DNA of 64,000 nt, from contig NZ_BATP01000019.1 of assembly GCF_000739615.1 (NCBI RefSeq), forward strand, positions 62,001-126,000, given 5' to 3'. This stretch comes from Haloferula sp. BvORR071. GTDB lineage: Bacteria > Verrucomicrobiota > Verrucomicrobiia > Verrucomicrobiales > Akkermansiaceae. The notes beneath the pieces are model-generated. The model saw nothing but the letters and a program-made list of their open reading frames with translations. It was not told where the DNA came from and did no database searches. Below, piece by piece: positions 19,293 through 29,368 of this stretch. Made by a program: the position numbers and the translations under genes. Position 1 is the stretch's first letter. Every line of letters begins with the position of its first letter.

Positions 19293-22200
19293 TCACTCGG
19301 CGATGACGCGAATGAACGCGCTCGCGTTGCCGGTCACCGATGCCGGAACGGTCACGGTGATCGTCTCGATCGGATCGCCGTTGTTGGAGACGGCCGCGGT
19401 CGGGGTGAATGGCGCCCAGCTTCCAAAGTTGGTGGTGAACTCGTAGCTGTAGCCAAGCCCCGTCAGCGACTGCTTGCGGCGGGTGTAAGTGAATTGGCCC
19501 GTGGCCTTGTTCAGCGGAGACGTGATCGGATTGACCGAGCTACCGCTGTTCGGGGTGAGGCCAAAGGCATACTCCTGCTGGTTCGTCAGGCCGTCGTGAT
19601 CGGGATCGCCAGTCGGTGAGGTGTCCGCTCCCGGAGCGAAGGTATAAGTAGCGATCCAAGTGCCGAAGTCCGAGCCACTGCCAACGACCAGCCTCAAGGT
19701 CTTGCCATCCGGCGAAATCTCCAAGGTTCCACCCGTGAAGCCGGTGCGATTCGGAAGACCGGTAATGGTTCCGGTGGTGGTGGTGACGAGGTTGTAGGTC
19801 CCTGGCGCGGGAACGACCGGCGCAGACAGATTCAGAACCGAGCCAGCGCCGTGGGTCAGAGAGCCGGTGATGGCCTGAAGAGCTTGGACATCCGGGGTGG
19901 CAGCGACCGCCAGCGAATGGATACCACCAGGGGAGATGGTGACATTTCCTGCAATGCTTCCAGTTCCCCCGAAGCTTGCCCCCGAGGCTACCGTCACCGC
20001 GCTGTTCGCCAGGCTACCATTGAGGACCAGTGTTCCCGCGTTGATCGTGGTGGTCCCGGTGAAGGTATTTGCGCCACCGAGCGTCCATGTGCCTCCATCC
20101 ACCTTTTCGAGGCTCAGCACTCCAGCGCCACCGAAGTTGTTGTTGATGACACCGCTCACACTGCCGCTACCGGCACCACCCAGGAAGAGTCGGCGGTTCG
20201 TGCCCGCATTGATGATGCCGATAGTTCCCGACAGATTCAGGCTGCTCCCGCTGTCCACCCGCACCAAGGTGCCACCGCCGCCACTGGTGAGGCTGAGAGT
20301 GCCGCTGAAGATATTGTCGCCGGAGATATTCCGGATCGCCCCCGGGGAGGCTGGATTCAGATCCACGACGTTGTTCGACGCGACTCCGTTCCCCTGCCCT
20401 GTGGTGATCAAGGGCTCCGCCACCGTAATTCCTCCTTGGAATTGAAGCGATCCGCCGGTGCCCACGCTCGTGGTGCCAGCCGGTGTTCCCAAGGCAGTGT
20501 TGTTCGCAATGACCAACGCGCCCCCCGAGACAGTGGTGACATCGGTGTAGGTATTGGCACCGGTCAGAACTTGGGTGCCAGCCCCGCTCTTGAGAAATCC
20601 CAAACCCGCCGTTCCACCGTTCGCCAGGATACCGTCGAAGCTAAAGCTGCCTGTCGCAGGATTGGAATAAAGCCAGCGCGACCCAGCAGCTCCATTGGTA
20701 ATGGTACCCGTTCCGATGACTCCAGCCGCGGTGAAATCTCCGGAGTCCGCCGCGGCGATTCCGGTGCGGTTGATTTGAAGCTCACCCGCGGCGACGTTCA
20801 GCACCCCGCCGATCGTACTGCTGGCAGTGTTGTTGCCACTGCTCGCAACTTCGAGTTTGCCCGGGCCTTGCTTGATCAAGCCAAAGCCGGGCGTCAGGAG
20901 TTCCCCAATGGCCAGCGTGCCAGTGCTAACCGTGACGGTCCTGCTCGTGCCTTCACCACCCGCAGTGGTGGTGCCTCGCCCCAGATCGAGATTGTTGGTG
21001 CCCGTGAAGAGAATATCGGTATTCCAAAGCTGCGGGATGTTGTTGCTCATCACCACTGCACCGCCGCTGGTGTTGTCGAGCACACCGCCGTTGATCGTCA
21101 GGAGACCGGTTCCCAGCGCCGAGGCACTGTTAACGTTGAGCGTCCCGGCGTTCAGAGTGGTGCCTCCGGAGTAGGTATTGGCGGTCGCCAGGTTCAGCGC
21201 TCCCGCACCGTCCTTGGTCAGCGGGGCGGCACCACTGATCGAGCCGCTGCCCGTGAAGGTGTAGGGGGTGCTGGTATTGTTGACCGTCATCCACACCGGA
21301 CTCAGGACACCGCTGAGAGTCACTGTGCTCGCTGCGGAACGCTCACCGAAGGTCACGCTGTCACCGTCGAAGTAGCTCGGAGCACCACTCCATCCACCGG
21401 CACCGATTGCCCAAGTGCCATCGGTCGAATTCCAGGTCAAGTCACTGACCGTCACCGTGCCGACGACTTGGGAATTGGCCGGGTCGTTTTGCGGAGTAAT
21501 CCGGTAGTTTGAACTCAGATTATTCAAGGACTGCACTCCCCCGGCCCCATATTTGAAGAGGACCGTCTGCTGCCCGGAATTGGGGATGCCACGGAAGATG
21601 AGCTTTGTAGCACCTGCGAAAGTGACTCCTTTGGCTTGGAACGGAGGATCCACGGTTTCTGCCGAAAAGATCGACCCTGCGTTCATCGTCAGGGTGCCGG
21701 TCGTCGACCCCATGCCGGTGATGATCGCCCCGCTGCTGACGGTGATGTCCGAAGTCAGCGAGCCTTTCAGGTCGAGCGTTCCGGCATTCACATTGGTGGC
21801 ACCGGTGTAGGTATTCACCGCGAAGAGAGTGGTCGTGCCGGCACCCGCCTGGGTGAAGGATCCGCTGCCGGTGATGGGCAAATCGCTGAAGTCGGTGCCC
21901 TGAGCCACTGCGTCACTGCGGCTGATGGTCAGGTTCGCATTGTTGATGATGGCGCTGGCCACCGCGAGCTTCCCCGTGGTCCCGCCATTGCCGAGTTGCA
22001 GCACGCCACCGCTGATGGTCATTCCGCCCGTGAAGTTGTTCAAGGAACTGGCAAGGACGACCGAGCCGGCTCCCGTCTTGGTGATGGCATTGGTATTGGC
22101 TGTCAGTGCATTTGTGGTTCCGTTCTGCGTGATGGTACCGCTCGCAATCGGCGCGCTAATCAGTGCATTCCCTGCGACGTTAAAGTTACCGGAAGCGCCC

Positions 22201-22679
22201 AGAACCAAATTGATAGTGTTGGGGACTATCCCATCGGCCTTGAACCCGGAAATGGCGAGGTTTGCGCCCGGTGCCACGTAGAGCAGGTCCTCCGCGGTGC
22301 CGGATACCGTATTGCCTCCGGTGAGCGTGATAGGGGCCGCGGTGCCTTGGTTGCCGTTGAAAATAGTGATCGGCGTCGCGCTGCTAAGATCGTTGATCGA
22401 GCCGGTGGTGATTGCTGTCCCTACGCCGAATCTACCCGCCACGAAGTTATTCGCGTAAGCGCCTGCTGCAGTGAAGGCGATATCGCGGGTCGCGGCAGGC
22501 ACCAGGTTCTCGTCGTAGGTCGTCGCCACCTGCAGGCCGGCGTCCAGAGCCAAGCCGCTCTTCACATTCAGGGAAGTATTGGCGTGCAATCCGGAGGAGC
22601 TGGCGAAGGAAACGATCACTACGACGGCGGGGGATAGCGGCGACAGACGAAGGAAGGGGTTGTTTCTACGGGCTTTCAT
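19293..22679 (-). CDS. large beta-strand-repeat surface protein (PATR-type), no barrel
   Basis: ATG 22679 is chosen because it opens a signal peptide (MKARRNNPFLRLSPLSPAVVVIVSFASSSG). Most of the 1128 residues are autotransporter-associated beta-strand repeats of the TIGR02601 kind, e.g. NTYSGGTTLNAGTLNVNSAS and NTFTGTTTINAGTLVLNGS. There is no C-terminal beta-barrel. Instead it ends with a Ca-binding-like DPDHDGLTNQQEYAFGLTP segment and a short beta domain seen in other verrucomicrobial exported proteins. It is probably surface-exposed or secreted; how it is anchored is not clear. Confidence 0.87.
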   Translation of the reverse strand: MKARRNNPFLRLSPLSPAVVVIVSFASSSGLHANTSLNVKSGLALDAGLQVATTYDENLVPAATRDIAFTAAGAYANNFVAGRFGVGTAITTGSINDLSSATPITIFNGNQGTAAPITLTGGNTVSGTAEDLLYVAPGANLAISGFKADGIVPNTINLVLGASGNFNVAGNALISAPIASGTITQNGTTNALTANTNAITKTGAGSVVLASSLNNFTGGMTISGGVLQLGNGGTTGKLAVASAIINNANLTISRSDAVAQGTDFSDLPITGSGSFTQAGAGTTTLFAVNTYTGATNVNAGTLDLKGSLTSDITVSSGAIITGMGSTTGTLTMNAGSIFSAETVDPPFQAKGVTFAGATKLIFRGIPNSGQQTVLFKYGAGGVQSLNNLSSNYRITPQNDPANSQVVGTVTVSDLTWNSTDGTWAIGAGGWSGAPSYFDGDSVTFGERSAASTVTLSGVLSPVWMTVNNTSTPYTFTGSGSISGAAPLTKDGAGALNLATANTYSGGTTLNAGTLNVNSASALGTGLLTINGGVLDNTSGGAVVMSNNIPQLWNTDILFTGTNNLDLGRGTTTAGGEGTSRTVTVSTGTLAIGELLTPGFGLIKQGPGKLEVASSGNNTASSTIGGVLNVAAGELQINRTGIAAADSGDFTAAGVIGTGTITNGAAGSRWLYSNPATGSFSFDGILANGGTAGLGFLKSGAGTQVLTGANTYTDVTTVSGGALVIANNTALGTPAGTTSVGTGGSLQFQGGITVAEPLITTGQGNGVASNNVVDLNPASPGAIRNISGDNIFSGTLSLTSGGGGTLVRVDSGSSLNLSGTIGIINAGTNRRLFLGGAGSGSVSGVINNNFGGAGVLSLEKVDGGTWTLGGANTFTGTTTINAGTLVLNGSLANSAVTVASGASFGGTGSIAGNVTISPGGIHSLAVAATPDVQALQAITGSLTHGAGSVLNLSAPVVPAPGTYNLVTTTTGTITGLPNRTGFTGGTLEISPDGKTLRLVVGSGSDFGTWIATYTFAPGADTSPTGDPDHDGLTNQQEYAFGLTPNSGSSVNPITSPLNKATGQFTYTRRKQSLTGLGYSYEFTTNFGSWAPFTPTAAVSNNGDPIETITVTVPASVTGNASAFIRVIAE

Positions 22680-22747
22680 AGTTGTCTCTTGGGTTATTGC
22701 TGGGTCAGAGCAGCGGAAGGCCATGGTAGAGGGCCGTGGGAGAGCTG

Positions 22748-22786
22748 CTGTCAGACAACTTCCCGCTTGAGTGGGAATTCTGACAG
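22748..22786. promoter_or_regulatory. inverted repeat in a divergent promoter region
   Basis: The 180-bp gap between the divergent beta-strand-repeat gene (minus) and the ECF sigma gene (plus) holds a nested dyad: CTGTCAGA at 22748-22755 pairs with TCTGACAG at 22779-22786, enclosing TTCCC/GGGAA. A T-rich stretch follows at about 22799-22822. It could be an operator for either gene or a leader hairpin of the plus-strand transcript. Confidence 0.5.
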
Positions 22787-22859
22787 GGGGCCGCGTTTAT
22801 TTTTCCCGGCGCTCTTTTTTTTGTCAGGATCGGCCGCAACGACTGAACAAGGGGTGAAT

Positions 22860-23426
22860 ATGGGCGAAGCCTTTGATCTCGAAAAACACCTCGATGCCAT
22901 CCTCGGCGGGCAGTCCGATGCCTTCTTGGGCATCGTCCGCGAGTATGGCCCGTCGCTGCGCACGTTTCTCGGCACACAGCTCTTCCAGATGAATGATCTC
23001 GATGACCTCGCGCAGGAGGTCTTTATCGTCGCCTACGAGCGGCTTCCTACCTTTACCCGCAGCGAGAATTTCGGGGCCTGGCTACGGGGCATCGCCCGCA
23101 ACAAACTCCGGCATCACTACGAGCGTACCGCGCGGCGCGCCGGAGCCTTGGAACTTTTCCAGCGGGACGCGGTCAGTCTCCTCGATGCCGATCTGGACGC
23201 TGCGGCAGATCTGACACAGGAGGTGCACCTCGAAGCGCTGCTAGGTTGCATCGGCAAATTGCCGGAACGCATGCGCCGGGTGGTGCGCGGCTGGCTGGAC
23301 CAGGAGAAAGCGCTTGCCTTGGCCCGGGAGATGGCCCTTTCCGTGTCTAACATTTACCAGATCCAGCATCGGGCATCAGCACTGCTGCGGGACTGTATTG
23401 AAAAGAGGTTGTCCCATGGATCCTGA
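22860..23426 (+). CDS. ECF sigma factor, FecR/LamG module
   Basis: ATG 22860 gives a natural ECF start (MGEAFDLEKHLDAILGGQSDAFLGIV). The 188-residue protein has region 2 (MNDLDDLAQEVFIVAYERL, then NFGAWLRGIARNKLRHHYERT) and a region 4 ending in MALSVSNIYQIQHRASALLRDC. Its stop overlaps the start of the FecR gene by 11 bp, so the two are translationally linked. Members of this type in Verrucomicrobiota are often annotated as Rhodopirellula/Verrucomicrobium-type ECF factors. Confidence 0.88.
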   Translation: MGEAFDLEKHLDAILGGQSDAFLGIVREYGPSLRTFLGTQLFQMNDLDDLAQEVFIVAYERLPTFTRSENFGAWLRGIARNKLRHHYERTARRAGALELFQRDAVSLLDADLDAAADLTQEVHLEALLGCIGKLPERMRRVVRGWLDQEKALALAREMALSVSNIYQIQHRASALLRDCIEKRLSHGS

Positions 23427-25098
23427 TCTCCTCGATGCCGTGACTGCCTGGCAGGGTGGCGAATTGCCGCCCGGGCGTGGCGATGCCCTGCTTGCGAGGC
23501 TGGAGCAAGACGCGGAGTTTCGCGCCGCCTTCTCCCAGGAAATCTGGATGCTCTCCCTGATGCGCGTCGCCCAAGCTCCGGAGCCGCGCTGGCTGGAGTT
23601 GTGCGAGAAGCTGGGCATCAGCCACGAGTCTGCGCCGGACTCGCAACGGACGCTGGAGAACAGCGTAATGACCGCAGTCAGCAAGCAGCCTTTCCGGCTG
23701 GTGCAGAGCTGGTGGCGGCTCGCTGCCTTCGGAGCTGCCTCGGTCGCGGCGGTGCTCTGTTTCATGCTCCTCCGCAAGAATCCAGCCGGATCCAATCCGG
23801 AGCCTCCCCCGCTCGCGCAGGTGCTTCTAGTCGATGCTCCGCAGTGGACCTCAGCGCGCCAGCTTCAGCCGGGCGACCTATTGAAGAAAGAGCGCGTGCA
23901 ACTGCAATCCGGCCGCGCCACACTGCTGCTCAATAAAGGCGTGCTGCTCACGATCGAGGGACCGGCTGATCTCGAGCTTATTGAGTTCAACCAAGTGGTC
24001 GTCCATCGCGGCAAGATCCGCACCAGTGTGCCGATGGGTGCAGAGGGCTTTTGCGTCGAAACCCCGCGCGGCACGGCCACCGATCTGGGGACGGAGATGG
24101 GTGTGAGCGTGGCTGACGACGGTTCCACGCAAGTTGGCGTCTTCAAAGGCTCGGTGCTCGCGGCCCTGAAGCAACCGGAGCAGGACGGCGTCCGCACCCA
24201 GGTTTTGAAGCCCAGTGAAGCGGTACGCATGCTGCCAAGCACTGGGGAATTCCGGCCCTCTGGCATGACTGACTTTCCCGCGGCTCCCGAGATCCCCTTG
24301 CCGCCGCTGCCTCTCACGGACGATTACTCCAAAGCCATCCTCGCCGCCCAACCGCGCCACTATTGGCGCCTGAATCGCAGCAGCCCCGAAGGACTGGTCC
24401 CGAATGAAATCACCGGCGGCATGGCGCTGCAATCAATGGGCCCTCTCCCACTGCGGCCCGATGAACGCGGCCACATCAGCGCGAGACTCGGCTACGAGGG
24501 CGGACCAAGCGGTTTCATGGCGGAACAGCCGTGGACCATGAAGCGCTCTGGCTCGGCAGTCGAAATGTGGTTCGCCACCACCGACTGCGGACACGCCACC
24601 TTGGCCTCGCTCGCGCCAGATGCCGGGAGCTCGCGGCAATTCAGCCTGCTGGAATTTGCCACACAGTATCCGGACTTCGTGGTTCCCGCGGGCCGCCAGG
24701 AAATGAGTTCGCTATCCTCCCCGGCTGGCTCGCTGGCTCCGGGCCGCATGCGCTACCTCATGCGCGCGAAGGCCACGAGCACCGAGGGAGTAAATCTGAT
24801 CTCGCATCCCGGCACCCTGCCCTTTGTCTGGCACCATGTGGTCGCCCAGCGGCAAGAGCGTGAGATGGCCCTCTATGTTGATGGCGTGCGCCTCGCCTCT
24901 GGCGTTTGCGATGAAGTGGCTCCCGAGAGCACCGTCGCCCTGCTCTTCGGCTACTCCGTGGGCTACACGACCACCGAAGCGGAATCGAAGCCGTGGCGAC
25001 AGCTTCACGGCCGCCTCGCGGAGATCGCGGTCTACGATCGCATGCTCACGCCGGAAGAAATCCGGCAGCATGCCACGCTCGGCGGCAAGAAGCCGTAA
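23416..25098 (+). CDS. FecR-domain transmembrane protein with C-terminal LamG domain
   Basis: The start at 23416 (MDPDLLDAVTAW) overlaps the sigma gene's 3' end. The 560-residue product has a short cytoplasmic part, a membrane segment at about 99-120 (WWRLAAFGAASVAAVLCFMLL), a FecR domain (about 130-275, with GFCVETPRGTATDLGTEMGV) and a concanavalin/LamG-like domain (about 340-560, with PFVWHHVVAQRQEREMALYVDG). The LamG domain suggests direct carbohydrate sensing. The neighbouring minus-strand operon encodes glycosidases, which is a reasonable but unproven target. Confidence 0.88.
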   Translation: MDPDLLDAVTAWQGGELPPGRGDALLARLEQDAEFRAAFSQEIWMLSLMRVAQAPEPRWLELCEKLGISHESAPDSQRTLENSVMTAVSKQPFRLVQSWWRLAAFGAASVAAVLCFMLLRKNPAGSNPEPPPLAQVLLVDAPQWTSARQLQPGDLLKKERVQLQSGRATLLLNKGVLLTIEGPADLELIEFNQVVVHRGKIRTSVPMGAEGFCVETPRGTATDLGTEMGVSVADDGSTQVGVFKGSVLAALKQPEQDGVRTQVLKPSEAVRMLPSTGEFRPSGMTDFPAAPEIPLPPLPLTDDYSKAILAAQPRHYWRLNRSSPEGLVPNEITGGMALQSMGPLPLRPDERGHISARLGYEGGPSGFMAEQPWTMKRSGSAVEMWFATTDCGHATLASLAPDAGSSRQFSLLEFATQYPDFVVPAGRQEMSSLSSPAGSLAPGRMRYLMRAKATSTEGVNLISHPGTLPFVWHHVVAQRQEREMALYVDGVRLASGVCDEVAPESTVALLFGYSVGYTTTEAESKPWRQLHGRLAEIAVYDRMLTPEEIRQHATLGGKKP

Positions 25099-25153
25099 GC
25101 CAACCACGACATCAATCCGACACGCGGCGGATGTGACGAGATTCCGCGGCCGA

Positions 25154-26656
25154 TCACTTGGCGTCCAAAATCGAAATCACCATGCCCGGATCCGATTTGT
25201 CGCCGTGATCCGCCTTTTCCAAGCCGATGCGATCAATCAGCTTCCCCGGCAGGGTGATGGTATTGTCCTTGATCACGACCTGAGCAGTGATGTCCTTCGC
25301 CTGATGGTCTAGGATGTCCTGGGCCAAGACCTTGCGGCCCTTCATCGGGGTGTCGAAGCTCAGGGTCAAAGTTTGATAGTGACCGAAGATCCCGATAGGG
25401 TCCGTCAATTTGCCGGCTTCCAGAGTGATATCGGCCAAGGGCGTCCCATATTTCCGATCCGTGGGACTCGCGCAAATGGTCCGCCCGAGAGTGGCAACGG
25501 TGAGCACGCCATTGGGATGGCGGGAGGCGATGACAAACGGTGCTTCACCGGACTCCACCTTCACGGTTGGAAGCGGCAAGCCACCGCGGGTGATCCGCGC
25601 AGGAGCGGAATTTCTGGACCATTTGCCAGGCGTCTTGGTCGACCAGCCTTCCCGCTCCTGGAAGCACCAGCTATCGTTTAGCTTCACGTCGTCAATGTTA
25701 GCCTGCCCATCCACCCTGAAAGGCGGCGCAACACGATGCCACAGCACCGCCCGCTCAACTTCATTCACACATCGCTTCAAATCGCGTGCGACCGGAGGGA
25801 AGGCATAGTCCTGCTGGCCATCGGGTAGATTGCCAACAAAGGGGTGCCGCATGATCCCGATGGCACAGCCCAAGGCGGCACCGATCACGGGCTCGTCCTC
25901 ACAGTTGATCAAGCCTTTGGCACCCGGCTCTGCGACCTGCTTGATCCCATCGCAGACCCTGGACAAGGTCACCGGGATCGAGGTGATCGCCTCAATATCG
26001 TAAGTCCGGAATACATCGGAAAATGGAACACAGCTCCAGATCATGGCCTGCTCCACGTAAATATTGGGAGCATACTGGTGCCCCCACTCCGTGAGCTGTC
26101 GCCGCCATTTTTCACTCTTGGAGTTACTGCCCCAATCCACCTTCAAGTAACCCCATCCGGCCGCCTCCATCCACTTCAAGCGCTCCGCATAGAAGTCGTG
26201 GTCGCTCATGTCCTGGTAGGCCTTCGCCTTGTTGGCGGCAATCCAGCCGCCAACCGCGCGCCACCCCTTGGCCTGAACTGCGGCATTCAGTTTCCTGAAC
26301 TTCTCCTGCTCGGTTCCGGACGAGGCATAAGTCGGGAACCTTGCCGGATTCAAGAGATCCGCGCCGTAGTCGTAGTTCTTGAAATCCACGTCCCACGAAT
26401 CGTCCATGACGAAGTAGAGATCGCTGCGGATCCGGGGATAAAAGCCCGTCCAGTTCTGATACTTGCCGGAGCCGAACATGTTCTCCTCGGTCATCGCATC
26501 CCGGAGTTTTTTCGGGGCATAGCTCAAGACGTAACCTTGGACGTTCCAAGTGCAGAAGTAATCCGGCGCAGTTCCGGGGGCGGTGGGAATCAGATTCTCA
26601 GCCCTCAGTTCAAGCGTGAGAATTCCTCCAAAAGCGACCAAGGACGTAACGAACAA
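25154..26656 (-). CDS. secreted glycoside hydrolase, clan-D (alpha-galactosidase)-like
   Basis: The 500-residue product starts at a TTG with AGGAAGAG just upstream; no ATG yields the signal-like N-terminus (FVTSLVAFGGILTLELRAEN). Motifs resemble GH27/GH36 enzymes: FVMDDSWDVDF (about 82-92) and a WGYLKVDWGS strand carrying a candidate nucleophile. A later EDEPVIG may include the acid/base, and a beta-sandwich C-terminus follows. Substrate specificity cannot be told. The first 52 bp overlap the end of the GH9 gene, consistent with coupled translation in a four-gene operon. Confidence 0.7.
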   Translation of the reverse strand: MFVTSLVAFGGILTLELRAENLIPTAPGTAPDYFCTWNVQGYVLSYAPKKLRDAMTEENMFGSGKYQNWTGFYPRIRSDLYFVMDDSWDVDFKNYDYGADLLNPARFPTYASSGTEQEKFRKLNAAVQAKGWRAVGGWIAANKAKAYQDMSDHDFYAERLKWMEAAGWGYLKVDWGSNSKSEKWRRQLTEWGHQYAPNIYVEQAMIWSCVPFSDVFRTYDIEAITSIPVTLSRVCDGIKQVAEPGAKGLINCEDEPVIGAALGCAIGIMRHPFVGNLPDGQQDYAFPPVARDLKRCVNEVERAVLWHRVAPPFRVDGQANIDDVKLNDSWCFQEREGWSTKTPGKWSRNSAPARITRGGLPLPTVKVESGEAPFVIASRHPNGVLTVATLGRTICASPTDRKYGTPLADITLEAGKLTDPIGIFGHYQTLTLSFDTPMKGRKVLAQDILDHQAKDITAQVVIKDNTITLPGKLIDRIGLEKADHGDKSDPGMVISILDAK

Positions 26657-29364
26657 ACAGCTCTTCCTGGCTTTCCCGATAAGATCGATGCATCGCTGTA
26701 GGAGCCCACGACTTCCCGGCGCAGCTCCGGATTCCCATCCACGGAGATCACGGCGACATAGGGCCGGTTCACGTCAGGCACCTTCAGCTCGAATTGGAGC
26801 TTCCCCTCCCCGCTCGCGGAAAGGTCGACCTGCTTCCGGGTGAACTCCGACCTCGCATTAAAGGTCCTCAGCTCGATCTCGTGCTTGCCGCTTCCCCGGA
26901 TGCTTAGATCGAGATTCACTACGCCCTGAGCGGATTGAGTGGCTTTCACCTGCATGTCCAGATCCTTGCCAGACTCCTGGGGAATTGGAGACGCATAGAC
27001 GGACACAGCGCCCAAAAAGCGGCTCACCGGCTCCATCCACATTTCCTTGAAGGTGGCGCTCACGGTGGCCGGCCAATACGGCTGATCGCCCGACCTGCAA
27101 TCCATGCCCACCGGCAAGGAACCCACGATGTCCTTCAGGCAATAGGCAAACTGAGGGGCAAAATCATACCCCTCGCCATACATCAGGCTTTGGCCGAAGG
27201 GATTGGCACCAAGCACCCACTCCAGTTGCTTCCCCACTAGCTTCATGCCTTCCGCATCATTCCTCAGCCGGGCAGCCTCCGCCAGCGCCCAGGTGCTGGA
27301 CAGTTGGATATTCGTATTCCCATGGAACAAGGAATCGGTCCAAATCGGGAAGGTCCGCAGCACGTGGTCATCGTTCAAGCGTGTCCCCTCATTGAATTGC
27401 TGGAGACTGGTGGCGCCGTGTTTTTTATCCTTGTCGGCAAGGACCTCCGCCCTGTTCCAGACTGAGTTGGGCAGCAGCTGGTAGGGTGCGGCAATCTGGC
27501 TCCCCCGCTTCATGAAGAACTCGCTATACAAGACGGCGGAGCTATACCACGCCATCCATTTCTCATGCTGCGGCAGCTCCTTGCAAAGCATGGCCAGCGC
27601 GATCATCGGGGCTTCATCGAAGGCGGTGTGCTTGTTGTGGATCACCCTCCGCCGCTCCGTATCCTGATAGAAGTAACCCGTGATTGGAATACCCTCCACG
27701 AAGCTCTGCTCCTGACACCGCAGCAAGAGATCGCCGAGAACCACCGCTTGCTTCCGATACTTCTCCTCCCCGCTCATCCTTGCCATCAGCAAGGAAGAGC
27801 TGACGCCCCATGCTGCCTCCTCGATCGAAGCCTGATCCCAAGTGCCGCGTGATGCCACCGCTGCCTGCCAATCGTCAATCGCCGCGGCACGTGCCTGAGC
27901 AGCGAGTTCAGGATCCGCCCCCTCCAATAACATGGCCGCCTTGCTCTCCACGGCGGCGGCCAGGAAGTTCTCCCATGCTACATTCTGGGCAGGAACGACC
28001 ACATCATCAACCGTGCCAATCTCATTGTCGGTGAACATCCGCATCCGGCACCAATGAATGTGGTAGCCGTCACCAAACCGGGTCTTCAGAAGATACTTCA
28101 AACCCCACGCGACCTCCGAAAGCATCCGCGCCCTAACAGCCGAGGCCCCCTTGTTCTGCTGCATAGCCTCCAGGTTGCACAACATGGCGTAGATCGCCAT
28201 CGAGCTCCGCCAGATCCCTTGCGAAAGATCCCCGGCATCGTGCCAGCCGCCGTTGATCACCTTCTTCTCATCGCCGCGGAATCCCTGCCAGTCCTTGTGG
28301 CATTCCTTGTGGATGCCCGGCACCTCGTAGCCGCAGCGCTCGCAGTAGTAGAAGTTCACCGCCTTGAAAACCGGTTGCAACCAGATGTTCCCATGGATCG
28401 GAAATGGATCCGATACCAGCGGACCGCAACGGATCCGATAGACACCCTCCGTGTGGAAGCCCGAGAAGTCGACCTGGTGAAACACGCCGTTCTTGTTTTC
28501 CAAAATCCCGACATCGCCTGCCAAGACCACCCTGCCCGCTTGATCCACCAATTCGAAGCGCTCACCACCACCGCCGCCAACCATCGCGATCTTCGGATCT
28601 TCGGGACGGTAGCCGGCATGACTGAAAGCGAATTTCCCCGCTGAGACCGCCCACCCTTCGTAGGCATCCGCCGGCACCCGCTGGAGCTCTAGCCGGTCAA
28701 TGTCATAGGTCACGATCGGATCTTCGCCGGGATTGTTGCCGGTGAGTTCGCGGGTCAGGCTGAACATGGTCACCTTGTCCCGCTGCAGATGGGGCATCTC
28801 AAAGAGCACGTGGTTCCACATGCCCGGCTTGAGGTCGTTGGAGTAGTGGCTCCGCGCCGAACTCAAGGCACCACCATCGCCGCCCTCATTCTTGATCTCC
28901 AGGTTGAGGTTGTGGCGCGGCATCGATGTCGGATGCACGTAGACCCAGTAGGAGATCCGGTTATATGCCGACCAATCTTGGGGCTTGTCGAAACGCAGTT
29001 GCACCGACGAAGCGCCAGCCTGCCCTGAAATGGAGAAGGTCTGGGATCCCCATTCACTCTTGTTCCCAGGCAACGCCAGATACGCCGCATCGCGCACCGA
29101 AGTGCTGAACCGAAGCGACTGTTTCCCATCCCGCGCCCGATCCTCCGTGTAACCCATCTCACCGATGCCGTTGACCTTCCAGCCACCCGCCCCTTCCATG
29201 TCGTCGATCACCCGGGATTCAAGCACCGGCTTCTTCTCCCATCTCGCCATCAGGGAGTTCTCTTCCGCAGCCTCCAACGGATAGCTGCCATATTCCCCCG
29301 GATCCGCCTGTGCATGGGAGAGGGACCCCGAAACCAAGAGGCAAAACAGAATGAAATTTCTCAC
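26605..29364 (-). CDS. glycoside hydrolase family 9 (endoglucanase-like), with Ig-like domain
   Basis: The start is a GTG at 29364, four bases after the previous stop, leading into a signal peptide (MRNFILFCLLVSGSLSHAQA). The 919-residue protein has a carbohydrate-binding-like region (about 45-225), the CelD-type Ig-like N-terminal domain (GKFAFSHAGYRPEDPKIAMV), and the GH9 (alpha/alpha)6 barrel. That barrel carries GGWHDAGDLSQG at about 371 and GANPFGQSLMYGEG later. The family's C-terminal catalytic Glu segment appears diverged as FKEMWMEPVSRFLGA. Expected activity is on beta-1,4-glucan or a related glycan outside the cytoplasm. Confidence 0.85.
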   Translation of the reverse strand: MRNFILFCLLVSGSLSHAQADPGEYGSYPLEAAEENSLMARWEKKPVLESRVIDDMEGAGGWKVNGIGEMGYTEDRARDGKQSLRFSTSVRDAAYLALPGNKSEWGSQTFSISGQAGASSVQLRFDKPQDWSAYNRISYWVYVHPTSMPRHNLNLEIKNEGGDGGALSSARSHYSNDLKPGMWNHVLFEMPHLQRDKVTMFSLTRELTGNNPGEDPIVTYDIDRLELQRVPADAYEGWAVSAGKFAFSHAGYRPEDPKIAMVGGGGGERFELVDQAGRVVLAGDVGILENKNGVFHQVDFSGFHTEGVYRIRCGPLVSDPFPIHGNIWLQPVFKAVNFYYCERCGYEVPGIHKECHKDWQGFRGDEKKVINGGWHDAGDLSQGIWRSSMAIYAMLCNLEAMQQNKGASAVRARMLSEVAWGLKYLLKTRFGDGYHIHWCRMRMFTDNEIGTVDDVVVPAQNVAWENFLAAAVESKAAMLLEGADPELAAQARAAAIDDWQAAVASRGTWDQASIEEAAWGVSSSLLMARMSGEEKYRKQAVVLGDLLLRCQEQSFVEGIPITGYFYQDTERRRVIHNKHTAFDEAPMIALAMLCKELPQHEKWMAWYSSAVLYSEFFMKRGSQIAAPYQLLPNSVWNRAEVLADKDKKHGATSLQQFNEGTRLNDDHVLRTFPIWTDSLFHGNTNIQLSSTWALAEAARLRNDAEGMKLVGKQLEWVLGANPFGQSLMYGEGYDFAPQFAYCLKDIVGSLPVGMDCRSGDQPYWPATVSATFKEMWMEPVSRFLGAVSVYASPIPQESGKDLDMQVKATQSAQGVVNLDLSIRGSGKHEIELRTFNARSEFTRKQVDLSASGEGKLQFELKVPDVNRPYVAVISVDGNPELRREVVGSYSDASILSGKPGRAVCSLRPWSLLEEFSRLN

Positions 29365-29368
29365 GCGC

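Noticed and set aside
19851-21512. 553-codon plus-strand open frame opposite the beta-strand-repeat protein
   Set aside because: Composition is typical of an antisense shadow of Gly/Thr/Ser repeats.
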